Positions 1 through 9,383 of a DNA stretch of 64,000 bases are shown piece by piece. The DNA comes from Parasedimentitalea marina. Its GTDB lineage: Bacteria > Pseudomonadota > Alphaproteobacteria > Rhodobacterales > Rhodobacteraceae. The position numbers were made by a program, and so were the translations under genes. Position 1 is the first letter of the stretch; each line of letters begins with the position of its first letter. Under the pieces are notes generated by a model. That model was given only the letters and a program-made list of their open reading frames with translations. It was not told the origin of the DNA and searched no databases. The DNA is taken from NCBI RefSeq assembly GCF_004006175.1, contig NZ_CP033222.1, forward strand, positions 88,907 to 152,906. Direction: 5' to 3'.

Positions 1-587
1 ACCAAAAGTTTCCAGTTCGCTTTGACCGGATACTGCACCCGGTGCGCAACTTTGGTCTTGGTCAGTCCAAAGGGCTGCAACACCGGGTCCAATTCCTGCC
101 TGAGGGTCTCGAAACTGTCAGGGTTATCAGCCAGAGACACAAAAATCATGCCGTGAAAGACCTCGACGGCGACCCGTTTCAGGCCCAGTTTGGTGCGGTC
201 GAACTCTTTGTCCAGCAGACGTGCATTGAACAGACTGCCGTCGAGATTGAAGATCCAGGCATGATAGGGGCAGGTGAACCGTTTGGTATTGCCACGCGGC
301 TCGATGCAGACCCGGGATCCACGATGGCGGCAGACATTGGCCAAAGCATGGATTTCTCCGTCATTGCCGCGGGTGATTATGACGGACTCGTCCATCATCT
401 CAAACAGGAAGTAGTCCCCGACCTCGCAAAGTTCGCTGACATGTCCCGCCCATTGCCACTCGTGATGGAAAACCCGTTTTAGATCCTGCTGAAACACCTC
501 TTCAGATTGATAAAACGCCTGTTCCAAGGCATAGCCCGGTTTGTGACGGGCGATGAGGTCGCCCAGAGAGATAGAAGATGTAGTCAT
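1..587 (-). CDS. Rieske-type oxygenase alpha subunit, N-terminal part (cut by window edge)
   Basis: About 195 residues read openly from an ATG to the left edge of the window, so the C-terminal catalytic half is missing. The Rieske [2Fe-2S] signature is visible as CRHRGSR near residues 83-89 and CPYHAW about 18 residues later, giving the Cys-x-His and Cys-x2-His ligands. This is the electron-accepting domain of a ring-hydroxylating-type oxygenase; in the betaine/carnitine/stachydrine subgroup such enzymes cut N-methyl or C-N bonds. It follows the ABC ATPase gene after about 40 bp on the same strand, so it probably belongs to the same operon. Substrate is unknown; an N-methylated quaternary amine is an inference from context. 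Confidence 0.85.
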   Translation of the reverse strand, partial: MTTSSISLGDLIARHKPGYALEQAFYQSEEVFQQDLKRVFHHEWQWAGHVSELCEVGDYFLFEMMDESVIITRGNDGEIHALANVCRHRGSRVCIEPRGNTKRFTCPYHAWIFNLDGSLFNARLLDKEFDRTKLGLKRVAVEVFHGMIFVSLADNPDSFETLRQELDPVLQPFGLTKTKVAHRVQYPVKANWKLL

Positions 588-626
588 CGATTTAGTCCTG
601 TTTTCCGGCCCTTTGGCAAAGGCTGG

Positions 627-1730
627 TTATTCAAACAACACGATGGAATCTGCGCCCCAACCAACCGACACTGTACTGCCGACATTAAGGATTGAACGCC
701 CCGCCGTGTTCCGCATGGAAATGGTCACCTCTTCGGTGTGGCCGGGCAGCAGAACGCTGTAGTAGGTCATGTCGCCATAGTAAGAGGTGCCAACGACCTG
801 TGCTTGGGCAATGCGTTCGGCACCTTGGTCGCCATCATACAGTACCGTTAGCATCTCAGGCCGAATGCCAATGGTATGAATATCCTGCGGGTTCAGACCT
901 TCTGGCAGGTGATCGTGCGAAACCTCAACCTGGCCCAGGGCTGGGATATCCAGCTGAAGACCCGCCTCGCCAGAGCCGGTCACGCGGGCCTCAAGAAAGT
1001 TCATCACTCCGATGAACGAGGCCACTCTGCGGCTGATGGGCCGACGGTAAAGTTCTTCTGGGGTGGCAAGCTGGGCGATCTTGCCCTCAAACATCACCGC
1101 GATGCGATCAGACATAATCAGCGCTTCTTCCTGATCATGGGTCACCAGAATAAAGGTAATGCCCAGCGATTGCTGCAACCGGCGCAACTCCACCTGCATC
1201 TGGTCGCGCAGGTTTTTGTCCAGTGCCGAAAGAGGTTCGTCCAACAAAACCACTTTGGGCCGCATCACCAGCGCGCGCGCCAGCGCCACGCGTTGCCGTT
1301 GCCCACCCGATAATTCATGGGCCGCCCGCGTGCCATAGCCGACCAGATCGACCATCTCGAGCGCCTTCTCAACCTCTGCGAGCTGAGCTTGCTTGCTCAA
1401 CTTGCCCTTTTTCAAACCATAGCCGACATTTTCGGCCACGTTGAGGTGGGGAAAGATTGCATAGCTCTGGAACACCATGTTGGTCGGGCGCTGATTTGCC
1501 GATATTCCGGCCATCGATTTGCCACCAATCACGATGGTGCCGTCGCTGGGGTCTTCAAAGCCGGCGATCATCCGCAGCAAGGTGGTTTTGCCACATCCAG
1601 ACGGCCCGAGCAGCGAGAAAAACTCGCCCTCTTTGATGTTTGCATCAATGCCTTTCAGCGCGTGGAATGTACCAAAATACTTGGTCACGCCTGTCAGGTT
1701 GATAATGGGTTGGGCTTCGGGTGACGTCAT
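627..1730 (-). CDS. ABC transporter ATP-binding protein, spermidine/putrescine (PotA) type
   Basis: A cytoplasmic ATPase of about 367 residues that powers the two permeases encoded just upstream. Walker A GPSGCGKTT lies near residues 42-50, followed by the signature LSGGQRQR, the Walker B stretch VVLLDEP and the switch His in THDQEEA. A C-terminal TOBE-like region follows, typical of the PotA/FbpC group. I chose the ATG at 1730 because it directly follows the permease stop at 1732 and has GAGG upstream; a start at 1766 would overlap the permease by 35 bases. No periplasmic binding protein is present in the operon as far as visible; it may lie beyond the left edge. Confidence 0.92.
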   Translation of the reverse strand: MTSPEAQPIINLTGVTKYFGTFHALKGIDANIKEGEFFSLLGPSGCGKTTLLRMIAGFEDPSDGTIVIGGKSMAGISANQRPTNMVFQSYAIFPHLNVAENVGYGLKKGKLSKQAQLAEVEKALEMVDLVGYGTRAAHELSGGQRQRVALARALVMRPKVVLLDEPLSALDKNLRDQMQVELRRLQQSLGITFILVTHDQEEALIMSDRIAVMFEGKIAQLATPEELYRRPISRRVASFIGVMNFLEARVTGSGEAGLQLDIPALGQVEVSHDHLPEGLNPQDIHTIGIRPEMLTVLYDGDQGAERIAQAQVVGTSYYGDMTYYSVLLPGHTEEVTISMRNTAGRSILNVGSTVSVGWGADSIVLFE

Positions 1731-1731
1731 A

Positions 1732-2556
1732 TCAGACAAAACCTCCGGTAGCAGATGCATCGGCACCTTGTTTGTGGGCAGACCGGCGACGGAACCACTC
1801 CGCCAGGATCAACAATATAACCGAGAGCGCCAGCAAGATTGATCCCAGCGCCATGACCGAAGGCAGCTTGGTCGGAAAACGCAGCTGGCTCCAGATATAA
1901 ACCGGCAGGGTTACATCGGTGCCAGTAAGGAAGAAGGCGATGATGAATTCATCCAGTGAAATGGTGAAGCTGATCAACAGGCTAGAGATAATGCCCGGCA
2001 TCACCAATGGCAGCGTCACCCGTTGAAAAGTCCCCCAGCGGCTTTCACCCAGATCCTGCGAGGCTTCCTCCAGGCTTTGGTCCAGCCCATTGAAGGCCGA
2101 GGTGAGAATGGCAATGGAAAAGGGCACACAGATCAGCACATGGCCGCCGACAACGGTCCAAAGCGACAGTGGCAGTCCAAGCTGCTTGAGCAGCACCAGC
2201 AGGGCCACGGCCAAGATGATTTCAGGCAAAACCATGGGCAACATGATAAACCCAAGGATCCCGCGCTTTAGCGGAAACCGGTAGCGCGCGGTAGCGCGCG
2301 CCGCACAGGCGCCCAAAATGGTGCTCAATACGGCAGCTGAAACCCCGACCAGCAGCGAGTTTTTGACCGCCAAATGCAGCGCCGGGGTATTCCAGAGCAC
2401 GTCAAACCATTTGGTGGTGAACGCGGACAGCGGAAAGGCGATGACGGTCGCGTCGTTAAACGCAAACATGGGTAGCAGAACAACCGGCGCGTAGAGAAAA
2501 ACCATGTAGGCCACGGCATAGAAGGCCAGCCATTTGGGGGATCGGTTCCGTTTCAT
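1732..2556 (-). CDS. ABC transporter permease, PotC type
   Basis: An inner-membrane permease of 274 residues with about six hydrophobic segments. The EAA-loop motif EEASQDLGESRWGTFQRVTLPLV, which docks the ATPase, is in the middle third (seen as EEASQDLGES then the R-V-T-L-P tail). Length and motif fit the second permease of polyamine-type importers. It overlaps the upstream permease by four bases (ATGA) and abuts the ATPase gene, so the three are translationally coupled. The transported compound cannot be read from sequence; the flanking Rieske oxygenases suggest a small organic amine. Confidence 0.9.
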   Translation of the reverse strand: MKRNRSPKWLAFYAVAYMVFLYAPVVLLPMFAFNDATVIAFPLSAFTTKWFDVLWNTPALHLAVKNSLLVGVSAAVLSTILGACAARATARYRFPLKRGILGFIMLPMVLPEIILAVALLVLLKQLGLPLSLWTVVGGHVLICVPFSIAILTSAFNGLDQSLEEASQDLGESRWGTFQRVTLPLVMPGIISSLLISFTISLDEFIIAFFLTGTDVTLPVYIWSQLRFPTKLPSVMALGSILLALSVILLILAEWFRRRSAHKQGADASATGGFV

Positions 2557-3407
2557 TCCACCTTTCCTCCAAGCTTCTTGCCCGTCAGGTACAGCAACAG
2601 ACTGACGGATGCGATGATTGCCATCGACGACACCGCAAGCGCAGCCCCAAGCGGCGCATTGTTGGCTTTTCCGAATTGAATTTGGATCATATTGGAGATC
2701 ATCAGCCCATCCGTGCCACCCACCAGTCGTGGCGTGATGAAGTCACCGACCGTTGGGATTAGAACGATCAAAGTAGCGGCGATTACACCGGGCATCGCCA
2801 GTGGCAAGGTCACCCGGAAGAACCGGCGCACAGGCCCATCCCCCAGATCTTCGGCGGCCTCCAGCAGCGAGCGGTCGATCTTTTCCAGCGCGACAAAAAT
2901 CGGCAGGATCGCAAAGGGTGCCCAGGCATGGGCCAGCGTCAGGACAACAGCATTTGCATTATACAGCAAGAACGTCATCGGCTCGTCGATGACCCCAACC
3001 CACAACAGCGCGCTGTTCAGCACCCCATTGTAACCAAGGATGACTTTCCACAAAAACACCCGCAGAAGGTAGCTGGTCCAAAAGGGAATGGTGATCAGAA
3101 ACAGCCACAATGCCTTGCGCCGATGCACGTGGAACGACAGATAATAGGCGATTGGGAAAGCAGACAGCACCGTGACAATCGTCACCAGCACCGAGATCCG
3201 GAGCGACCGAAACATCAAGGTCTGATAGATCGGCTTGGTCCATGCCTCGGTATAGTTTGCCAGGCTGAGGGTCCGGTCTATGTCCAGATAGTTTTGCGTC
3301 CAAAAACTGAAGGCGACAACCATCAGCAGTGGCGCGGCCAACATGGCGATCGCAAATATCAGTGGGGGACTGATTAATCTGAGCCCCTGCCGCCCCTCGT
3401 TATCCAT
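2553..3407 (-). CDS. ABC transporter permease, PotB type
   Basis: An inner-membrane permease of 284 residues and the first permease of the polyamine-type importer. It has about six transmembrane segments and the EAA loop LEAAEDLGDGPVRRFFRVTL, which contacts the ATPase. It sits 26 bases downstream of the Rieske oxygenase gene on the same strand and overlaps the next permease by four bases. PotB-type permeases normally work with a periplasmic binding protein, which is not seen here. Confidence 0.9.
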   Translation of the reverse strand: MDNEGRQGLRLISPPLIFAIAMLAAPLLMVVAFSFWTQNYLDIDRTLSLANYTEAWTKPIYQTLMFRSLRISVLVTIVTVLSAFPIAYYLSFHVHRRKALWLFLITIPFWTSYLLRVFLWKVILGYNGVLNSALLWVGVIDEPMTFLLYNANAVVLTLAHAWAPFAILPIFVALEKIDRSLLEAAEDLGDGPVRRFFRVTLPLAMPGVIAATLIVLIPTVGDFITPRLVGGTDGLMISNMIQIQFGKANNAPLGAALAVSSMAIIASVSLLLYLTGKKLGGKVE

Positions 3408-3433
3408 CTCTGTGCTCCCCTGCCCTGCGCACC

Positions 3434-4636
3434 TTACAGGTCAGCCTCAGTTAGCAAGGCCTGGTTTTCCTTGGCCAGTTGTCCCGGCAAAGGCTCATCA
3501 TGATCCAACACTGGGAAATGCACCCTCAAGGCATCGTGATAGCTGCGCACTCCGGATTCCAGGTCGGACAGGATCACCCCGTCAAATCCGCTAGAGAATG
3601 AAGCCTCCCAACACCATTCAATCAACTGCTCATCTTCTTTGGTTGTGATCCGGTCGATGCGCCCGCTCAGATAGCGGGCCGCCCGCATTTGTCTGTCTTC
3701 TGTGGGACGTTTGTAGCAGGCGCCACGCTGAATGGTCTTGCCGTTCTCAACCGGGTATTCCTGATAGAAGATGACCGAATCCGGGTAGATCCCGAACACC
3801 GCATTGGGAAAGACACCAAGATACAGCCAGGCGGCGTTCTGCTCGTCGTTCAAATCTGCGATCTGAGGCAGAATTTTCTTATAGTTCTCAACGCTCCAAA
3901 GCCGTCCCTTACCTTCGCGAAAGCGAGAGTAGGAGCGGGATGCGCCCTGATCAATATCCTCATCATAATAGTTACTGCCGAACAGATCATGCAGGCCGGG
4001 ATGGGCCATGGGAACGTGATAGCCCTCGTTGTCGACATCGCGCACACATTTCCAGTTTGCGGCGATCGTCTCATTCCAGACGCCAGCACCATCGGGCACC
4101 ACATCAGCCAACTTGTAGGGGGCCACCTCGGCCTCAAATCGCGCCATAATCTGCGACACACTGGGCTGTGGTCCTGGCTTGAAACGCACAAAGACAAAGC
4201 CCTGCCAGATATCCATTTCCACCGGTTTCAGACCAAATTTCACTGGATCCATGTCGGGCAGACTGCCGGGCTGGGCGGCGCCACGCAGCGTTCCATCAAG
4301 ATTGTAGGCCCAGCCGTGAAAGGGGCAGATAATCGCAGATTTACAGTGCCCCTTGTCCTCGGCGACCACCCGTGACCCACGATGCCTGCACAGATTGTGA
4401 AAGGCGCGCACCGTGCCGTCTTTGCCGCGCACCACCAAAGCGCGCTCGCCCACCAGATCCAAGGTCATGAAGTCACCCGCCGCAGGCACATCATTTACAT
4501 GGCACACCAATTGCCAGTGGCGGCGGAACAACAGTTCTTTCTCTGCGTCCAGCATTTCAGGGTTGGTATAGCTCCAGGCTGGCAGCCCGGTACGGTTCGC
4601 CAAGCTGGGTTTTGCTGCAGAGTTCTGGGTGTTCAT
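3434..4636 (-). CDS. Rieske non-haem iron oxygenase, catalytic alpha subunit
   Basis: A complete oxygenase subunit of about 400 residues. The Rieske centre is CRHRGSR with CPFHGW (Cys-x-His, Cys-x2-His). The mononuclear iron site is in DVDNEGYHVPMAH, giving two His five residues apart with a Glu three residues before the first, as in the group that acts on glycine betaine, carnitine or stachydrine. ATG at 4636 is preceded by AAGGA at good spacing; an upstream ATG at 4657 has no ribosome-binding site. It is the first gene of a five-gene minus-strand operon with an ABC importer and a second Rieske gene. A reductase partner is not seen. The substrate is probably an N-methylated compound (inference). 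Confidence 0.88.
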   Translation of the reverse strand: MNTQNSAAKPSLANRTGLPAWSYTNPEMLDAEKELLFRRHWQLVCHVNDVPAAGDFMTLDLVGERALVVRGKDGTVRAFHNLCRHRGSRVVAEDKGHCKSAIICPFHGWAYNLDGTLRGAAQPGSLPDMDPVKFGLKPVEMDIWQGFVFVRFKPGPQPSVSQIMARFEAEVAPYKLADVVPDGAGVWNETIAANWKCVRDVDNEGYHVPMAHPGLHDLFGSNYYDEDIDQGASRSYSRFREGKGRLWSVENYKKILPQIADLNDEQNAAWLYLGVFPNAVFGIYPDSVIFYQEYPVENGKTIQRGACYKRPTEDRQMRAARYLSGRIDRITTKEDEQLIEWCWEASFSSGFDGVILSDLESGVRSYHDALRVHFPVLDHDEPLPGQLAKENQALLTEADL

Positions 4637-5111
4637 CCGACTATCCTTGCTCGCCATGATGAACGACTAACAATTTTTGTTTAAGCGCTCAATCAAAATT
4701 TTTGCAAACACGCAATAGGCGCTCATAAGACGGGACATTATCCGGATGCCAGTCTGATATTTGATGTCACGCTCAGGATAGCCGCGCCTACGCGGAACTA
4801 CAGGCGGGGCGCTCATGGCCGTTTTCTCCGATGCCGGCCTGCTCGTGTCTCAACACGAATCATTTTTCCTTAAAATCCGGCCCTGCGGGACGTCGTTTTC
4901 CCCATCCGCAGGCCCAGATTTCATTTTCCCAATGCGTCCCATGACGGGTTTTCCCCTGTGCAGGACATGGCTTGCCAATGGTGCATATTGGAGTCGAAAT
5001 TTCCTGATCGCTTCTTTTGTTGCTTAAAGGGGAAAAGTTTCCTATAGGGATCATATAGTGGCATGCAGGCGTATACAGTCCTGCTTACGAACGTATTTTC
5101 GGAGAGACCAT
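4637..5111. promoter_or_regulatory. Divergent intergenic region between Rieske operon and gcv block
   Basis: About 475 bases with no convincing gene; short open frames here lack homology-like features and ribosome-binding sites. It must carry the promoters of both the minus-strand Rieske operon and the plus-strand glycine-cleavage block. A small hairpin, CCGCG-CCTA-CGCGG, lies at 4782-4795. I looked for a glycine riboswitch ahead of the gcv genes and did not recognise one. The ribosome-binding site of the L-protein is GGAGAG at 5101. Confidence 0.5.
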
Positions 5112-6506
5112 ATGACGGCTTATGACCTGGTGGTAATTGGGGGCGGACCCGGTGGCTATGTTGCAGCCATTCGCGCGGCACAATTGGGCATGACCGTCGC
5201 CTGTATTGAAGGTCGAGGCGCCCTGGGCGGCACCTGTCTGAATGTCGGCTGCATCCCGTCCAAGGCCCTGCTGACGTCATCTGGTAAATACGCAGCGCTT
5301 TCAAATCTGGCCGCGCATGGTATCGCAGTCGAAGACTCCAGCGTTGATGTGGGCGCAATGATGGCCCGCAAGGATAAGCTTGTTGGCGACCTGACCAAAG
5401 GCATCGGTTTTCTGTTCAAAAAGAATGGCGTCGACCTGATTGAGGGCTGGGCCTCGATCCCGGCCGCTGGACAGGTAAAGGTGCAGAATGACCAGGGGTC
5501 CAGCTTGCTGGAGGCAAAACATATCCTGATCGCCACCGGATCCGAGCCAACACCGCTGCCCGGGATCGCGATTGATGAAGTCGATATACTAAGCTCAACC
5601 GGCGCTCTGGCGCTGGATAGCGTGCCAAAGCATCTGGTTGTGATCGGGGCCGGAGTCATCGGGTTGGAACTGGGTCAGGTCTGGTCGCAGCTTGGGGCTA
5701 AGGTGACTGTCGTGGAATTCCTTGACCGTATCCTGCCGGGCATTGACGGAGAAATCGCCAAGCTGGCGCAACGGGCGCTGTCCAAACGCGGGCTCAAATT
5801 TCAACTTGGCCGCAAAGTGACCGGCATCGAAAAAACAGCCGAAGGGCTGGAGCTGGCATTGGAACGGATAGCCAAGGGCACCGAAGAGACACTCCAGGCC
5901 GATAAAGTTCTGGTGGCAATTGGCCGCCTCCCTGTCACCAGCGGCCTGGGGCTGGATGCGCTGGGTGTCAGCGTCAACGCCCGCGGCTTCATCGAGGTTG
6001 ATGGTAGATTTGCAACCTCTGTGCCGGGCATCTACGCCATCGGCGATTGCGTGCCCGGCCCGATGTTGGCGCATAAAGCCGAAGAAGATGGTGTCGCCTG
6101 TGTCGAGATGCTGACCGGAGAGCCTGCCCATGTTGATTACAACACAGTGCCGGGGGTGGTTTACACCAATCCCGAGGTCGCGTCGGTCGGGCAAACCGAA
6201 GAGGCGCTGAAAGAGGCCGGCACCGCCTATATCAGCGGCAAATTCAGTTTCATGGCCAATTCGCGTGCCCGCTCAATCGGTGAAACAGATGGGGCCGTCA
6301 AAGTGCTGGCCTCGCCTGACGGCACGCTATTGGGGGCACATATCGTCGGCGCACATGGTGGGGACCTGATCGCCGAACTGGTTCTGGCGATGACCAAGGG
6401 GGCCACTGTCGATGACATCGCCCGCAGCTGTCATGCGCATCCGTCAATGGCCGAGGCCGTCAAAGAAGCCTGCCTTGATGCACTTGGCCGCGCCATTCAC
6501 GCCTGA
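5112..6506 (+). CDS. lpdA: Dihydrolipoyl dehydrogenase (L-protein)
   Basis: A 464-residue flavoprotein that reoxidises dihydrolipoyl groups with NAD+. The FAD-binding GGGPGG is at residues 10-15, the redox disulfide is in GGTCLNVGCIPSK (Cys42 and Cys47), an NAD-binding GAGVIGLELG lies near 180, GDC-MLAHKAEEDG contacts FAD, and the catalytic HAHPSM motif is near the C terminus. ATG at 5112 follows GGAGAG; in-frame sequence upstream is not conserved-looking. It heads a block with lipA and gcvT/H/P, so it is most likely the L-protein of the glycine cleavage system, although it could also serve 2-oxoacid dehydrogenases. Confidence 0.95.
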   Translation: MTAYDLVVIGGGPGGYVAAIRAAQLGMTVACIEGRGALGGTCLNVGCIPSKALLTSSGKYAALSNLAAHGIAVEDSSVDVGAMMARKDKLVGDLTKGIGFLFKKNGVDLIEGWASIPAAGQVKVQNDQGSSLLEAKHILIATGSEPTPLPGIAIDEVDILSSTGALALDSVPKHLVVIGAGVIGLELGQVWSQLGAKVTVVEFLDRILPGIDGEIAKLAQRALSKRGLKFQLGRKVTGIEKTAEGLELALERIAKGTEETLQADKVLVAIGRLPVTSGLGLDALGVSVNARGFIEVDGRFATSVPGIYAIGDCVPGPMLAHKAEEDGVACVEMLTGEPAHVDYNTVPGVVYTNPEVASVGQTEEALKEAGTAYISGKFSFMANSRARSIGETDGAVKVLASPDGTLLGAHIVGAHGGDLIAELVLAMTKGATVDDIARSCHAHPSMAEAVKEACLDALGRAIHA

Positions 6507-6530
6507 CGTTGATCGAAAGGGAAGAGAGCT

Positions 6531-7467
6531 ATGACACAGCATCTGCGCCATCCGGAAAAGGCCCATAAGGCCAGCCATACGATCCCTCGCAAGCCAGTCT
6601 GGATTCGTAAGAAACGGATCGAGTCGGCAGAATATTACGAAACCCGGCGCTTGATGCGCGATCACAATCTGACCACCGTCTGCGAAGAGGCCGCCTGCCC
6701 TAACATTGGCGAATGCTGGTCCAAACGGCACGCCACCATGATGATCATGGGCGAGACCTGCACCCGTGGCTGCTCCTTTTGCAATGTCGCCACCGGCAAA
6801 CCGGATAGCTTGGATGCCTTTGAACCTGGACGGGTTGCGGCTGCCGTCAAAAACTGGGCCTGCGCCATGTGGTGATTACCTCGGTGGATCGCGACGATCT
6901 GGACGATGGCGGCGCTGATCATATCGCCCAGACCATCCGCGCGGTGCGCCACCAAACCCCAGACACCACAATCGAGGTGCTGACCCTGACTTTCTCGGCA
7001 AGGGTGACGCGGGCCAATTGGTGTTTGAGGCTGCCCCAGATGTGTTCAATCACAACCTGGAAACCGTGCCCCGCCTGTATCCGACTGTGCGCCCCGGTGC
7101 GCGCTACTACAGCTCATTGCGCCTGCTGGATGATGCCAAGCGGGCCCAACCGCAGATATTCACCAAATCCGGACTGATGGTTGGGCTTGGCGAAACACTG
7201 GATGACATCCGTCAGGTCATGGATGACCTGCGTGCTGCAAATGTCGATTTCCTGACCGTGGGCCAATATTTGCAGCCCACCACAAAACATCATCCGATTG
7301 ATCGCTTTTGGTCACCGGAAGAATTCGCCCAGCTGGAACAAATTGCCCGCGCCAAGGGTTTCTTGGGCGTGTCAGCCACACCGCTGACCCGATCATCTTT
7401 CCACGCTGACGAAGATTTTGCCACTCTCACAAAAACACGTCAACGTATGCTGGCAAATAGATCATAA
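6531..7467 (+). CDS. lipA: Lipoyl synthase (two frameshifts)
   Basis: Radical-SAM enzyme that inserts sulfur into octanoyl groups to make lipoyl cofactor, needed here for GcvH. The first part shows [13 protein letters not shown] (auxiliary cluster cysteines) and CTRGCSFC (radical-SAM CxxxCxxC). The protein continues in other frames as [17 protein letters not shown] and then [20 protein letters not shown] to a normal C terminus with [13 protein letters not shown]. Breaks fall at an A run near 6850 and a C run near 6985; adding one base at each restores the family sequence. I read this as one gene of about 312 residues, probably intact in the organism. It lies 24 bases after lpdA. Confidence 0.9.
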
Positions 7468-7492
7468 AATACAACCTTTAGGGAGGAATACC

Positions 7493-8863
7493 ATGGAAGC
7501 GTTAAATTCAATAGTCGGGGCCATTAACGGCATAGTCTGGGGACCGCTAATGCTGGTTCTCATTCTAGGCGTTGGCTTCTTCCTGATGGCCGGGCTGAAA
7601 TTCATGCCGATCTTGAAACTGGGCACCGGCTTTAGCCTGCTGTTCAAGGGCCGCGAGACCCAGGGCGAAGGGCAAATCAGCCCCTTCAACGCCCTGATGA
7701 CCTCGCTATCGGCAACCATCGGTACCGGTAATATCGCCGGTGTTGCGACCGCCGTTTTTCTGGGCGGACCGGGTGCGTTGTTCTGGATGTGGATGACTGC
7801 CCTGGTTGGCATGGCCACCAAATACGCCGAGGCAGTGCTGGCGGTGAAATACCGTGAGCAAGACGAGTTGGGCAACTTTGTCGGTGGCCCAATGTATTAC
7901 ATCAAAAACGGTCTGGACGCGAAATGGGCCTGGCTTGGCGGCGCTTTTGCCCTGTTTGGAGCCATTGCGGCCTTCGGCATCGGCAACGGTGTGCAGGCCA
8001 ATGGTGTTGCTTCGGTGCTGGAATCCAACTTCGGCGTCAATACATCGGTCACCGGTGTTATTCTGATGGTGCTGACCGCTGCTGTTATCCTTGGCGGCAT
8101 CTCTCGCATTGGTGCGGTGGCTGGTAAACTGGTGCCTTTCATGGCCGTCAGCTACATCATTGCCGGTCTGCTGGTTCTGTTGATCAACATTGGGAACATT
8201 GGCGATGCGCTGAACCTTGTCTTCACCCATGCCTTCACCCCTTCGGCTGCTGAAGGTGGCTTTGCGGGTGCGGCTGTCTGGATGGCGATCCGTTTTGGTG
8301 TGGCCCGTGGCGTGTTCTCAAACGAAGCCGGTCTTGGTTCCGCGCCGATCGCCCATGCTGCGGCCTCGACGGCTGGTCCTGTAAACCAGGGCTTGGTTGC
8401 CATGCTCGGAACCTTCATTGATACTATCATCGTGTGCTCAATCACCGGTCTCGCAATCATTGCCTCTGGTGCCTGGACATCCGGCGAATCCGGCGCGGCG
8501 CTCACCTCGCTGGCCTTTGAAAACTCACTGCCCGGCATTGGCGGTGCGCTGATCGCGGTTGCCCTGTCGATCTTTGCCTTCACCACCATCCTTGGCTGGT
8601 CCTTCTATGGCGAAAAATGCGTTGGCTTCTTCTTTGGCTCAAAGGCGCTGATGCCGTACCGGGTTCTGTGGATTGTGATGATCTACTTCGGTGCCACCGC
8701 AGACCTGGGCTTCATCTGGCTGCTGGCCGATACGCTGAACGCCATGATGGCCATTCCGAACCTGATCGCGCTGGCCTTGTTGAGCCCGATCGTCTTCAAG
8801 CTCACCCGCGAATTCTTCGCCTCTGGTGGTGCGACTGAAGGCTCCGGATCGGCATCCAAATAA
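7493..8863 (+). CDS. Alanine/glycine:cation symporter, AGCS family
   Basis: A 456-residue inner-membrane protein with about ten or more hydrophobic segments. The family signatures are present: ATIGTGNIAGVATAVFLGGPGA and FSNEAGLGSAPIAHAAA. Members import alanine or glycine with Na+. ATG at 7493 follows a strong GGGAGGAA; an upstream in-frame start overlaps lipA and is not needed. Its place inside the glycine-cleavage block suggests that it supplies glycine to GcvP, which is inference. It is uninterrupted. Confidence 0.92.
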   Translation: MEALNSIVGAINGIVWGPLMLVLILGVGFFLMAGLKFMPILKLGTGFSLLFKGRETQGEGQISPFNALMTSLSATIGTGNIAGVATAVFLGGPGALFWMWMTALVGMATKYAEAVLAVKYREQDELGNFVGGPMYYIKNGLDAKWAWLGGAFALFGAIAAFGIGNGVQANGVASVLESNFGVNTSVTGVILMVLTAAVILGGISRIGAVAGKLVPFMAVSYIIAGLLVLLINIGNIGDALNLVFTHAFTPSAAEGGFAGAAVWMAIRFGVARGVFSNEAGLGSAPIAHAAASTAGPVNQGLVAMLGTFIDTIIVCSITGLAIIASGAWTSGESGAALTSLAFENSLPGIGGALIAVALSIFAFTTILGWSFYGEKCVGFFFGSKALMPYRVLWIVMIYFGATADLGFIWLLADTLNAMMAIPNLIALALLSPIVFKLTREFFASGGATEGSGSASK

Positions 8864-8879
8864 GCGACCAAAAAACCCC

Positions 8880-8903
8880 GGGGGGCTGGTCAACCGGCCC
8901 CCC
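8880..8903 (+). terminator. Strong GC hairpin after the symporter gene
   Basis: GGGGGGCTGG pairs with CCGGCCCCCC (one G-U pair) around a TCAA loop, 17 bases after the symporter stop. There is no T run after it, so it may be a weak or processing hairpin setting different levels for the stress protein and gcv genes downstream. Confidence 0.55.
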
Positions 8904-8943
8904 ACTTCCCCAAATTTGAAATACCCTCATGAGGAGATGACAA

Positions 8944-9357
8944 ATGGCCACAAAAATCCTACTGCCGATGGATCACACCGATGACCGTTCGTGGAAAAAG
9001 GCGCTTCCGATTGCATTGGAACAGGCCAGGTTCTACGGCGCCGAGCTTCATGCAGTGTCGGTCATCCCCGAAATTATCCAATTGCCCAATCTGCCAGCCA
9101 ATTATGGCGCCGGCGCCAAGGACCACGTCGGCAAAGCGGTGCAGGCGATCCTGGATCACAACAGTGCATCCGATGTCCCTGTGCATATTGAAGAGGGCAG
9201 CGTCTACCGCGAAATCCTCAAACTCGCCCATAAGGACGGCTTCGACATGATCGTCATCGCCTCTGCCAAGGGGGACTTCCCGAACTACGAAATTGGTCCC
9301 AATCTGGCCCGCGTGGTGCGCAATGCCCATTGCACCGTTATGGTTGTCCGCGACTGA
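8944..9357 (+). CDS. Universal stress protein, UspA family
   Basis: A 137-residue single-domain USP fold: it begins TKILLPMDHTDD, the usual first strand with its acidic residue, and ends GPNLARVVRNAHCTVMVVRD, the usual last helix and strand. The ATP-binding glycine motif is only partly recognisable (GPNLARVV in place of GS-x-A). The ATG is preceded by GAGGAG. USP genes beside transporters often modulate uptake; its position between the symporter and gcvT suggests a role tied to glycine use, but function is not determined by sequence. Confidence 0.88.
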   Translation: MATKILLPMDHTDDRSWKKALPIALEQARFYGAELHAVSVIPEIIQLPNLPANYGAGAKDHVGKAVQAILDHNSASDVPVHIEEGSVYREILKLAHKDGFDMIVIASAKGDFPNYEIGPNLARVVRNAHCTVMVVRD

Positions 9358-9383
9358 TCGCCCCCACAGAAAGGCCTAAATTT

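Noticed and set aside
4815..5027. Small open frame in the gap before lpdA
   Set aside because: No ribosome-binding site, no recognisable domain, and it sits in the expected promoter region.
4637..5111. Glycine riboswitch before the gcv block
   Set aside because: No tandem aptamer core was recognisable; only a small 5-base-stem hairpin was seen.
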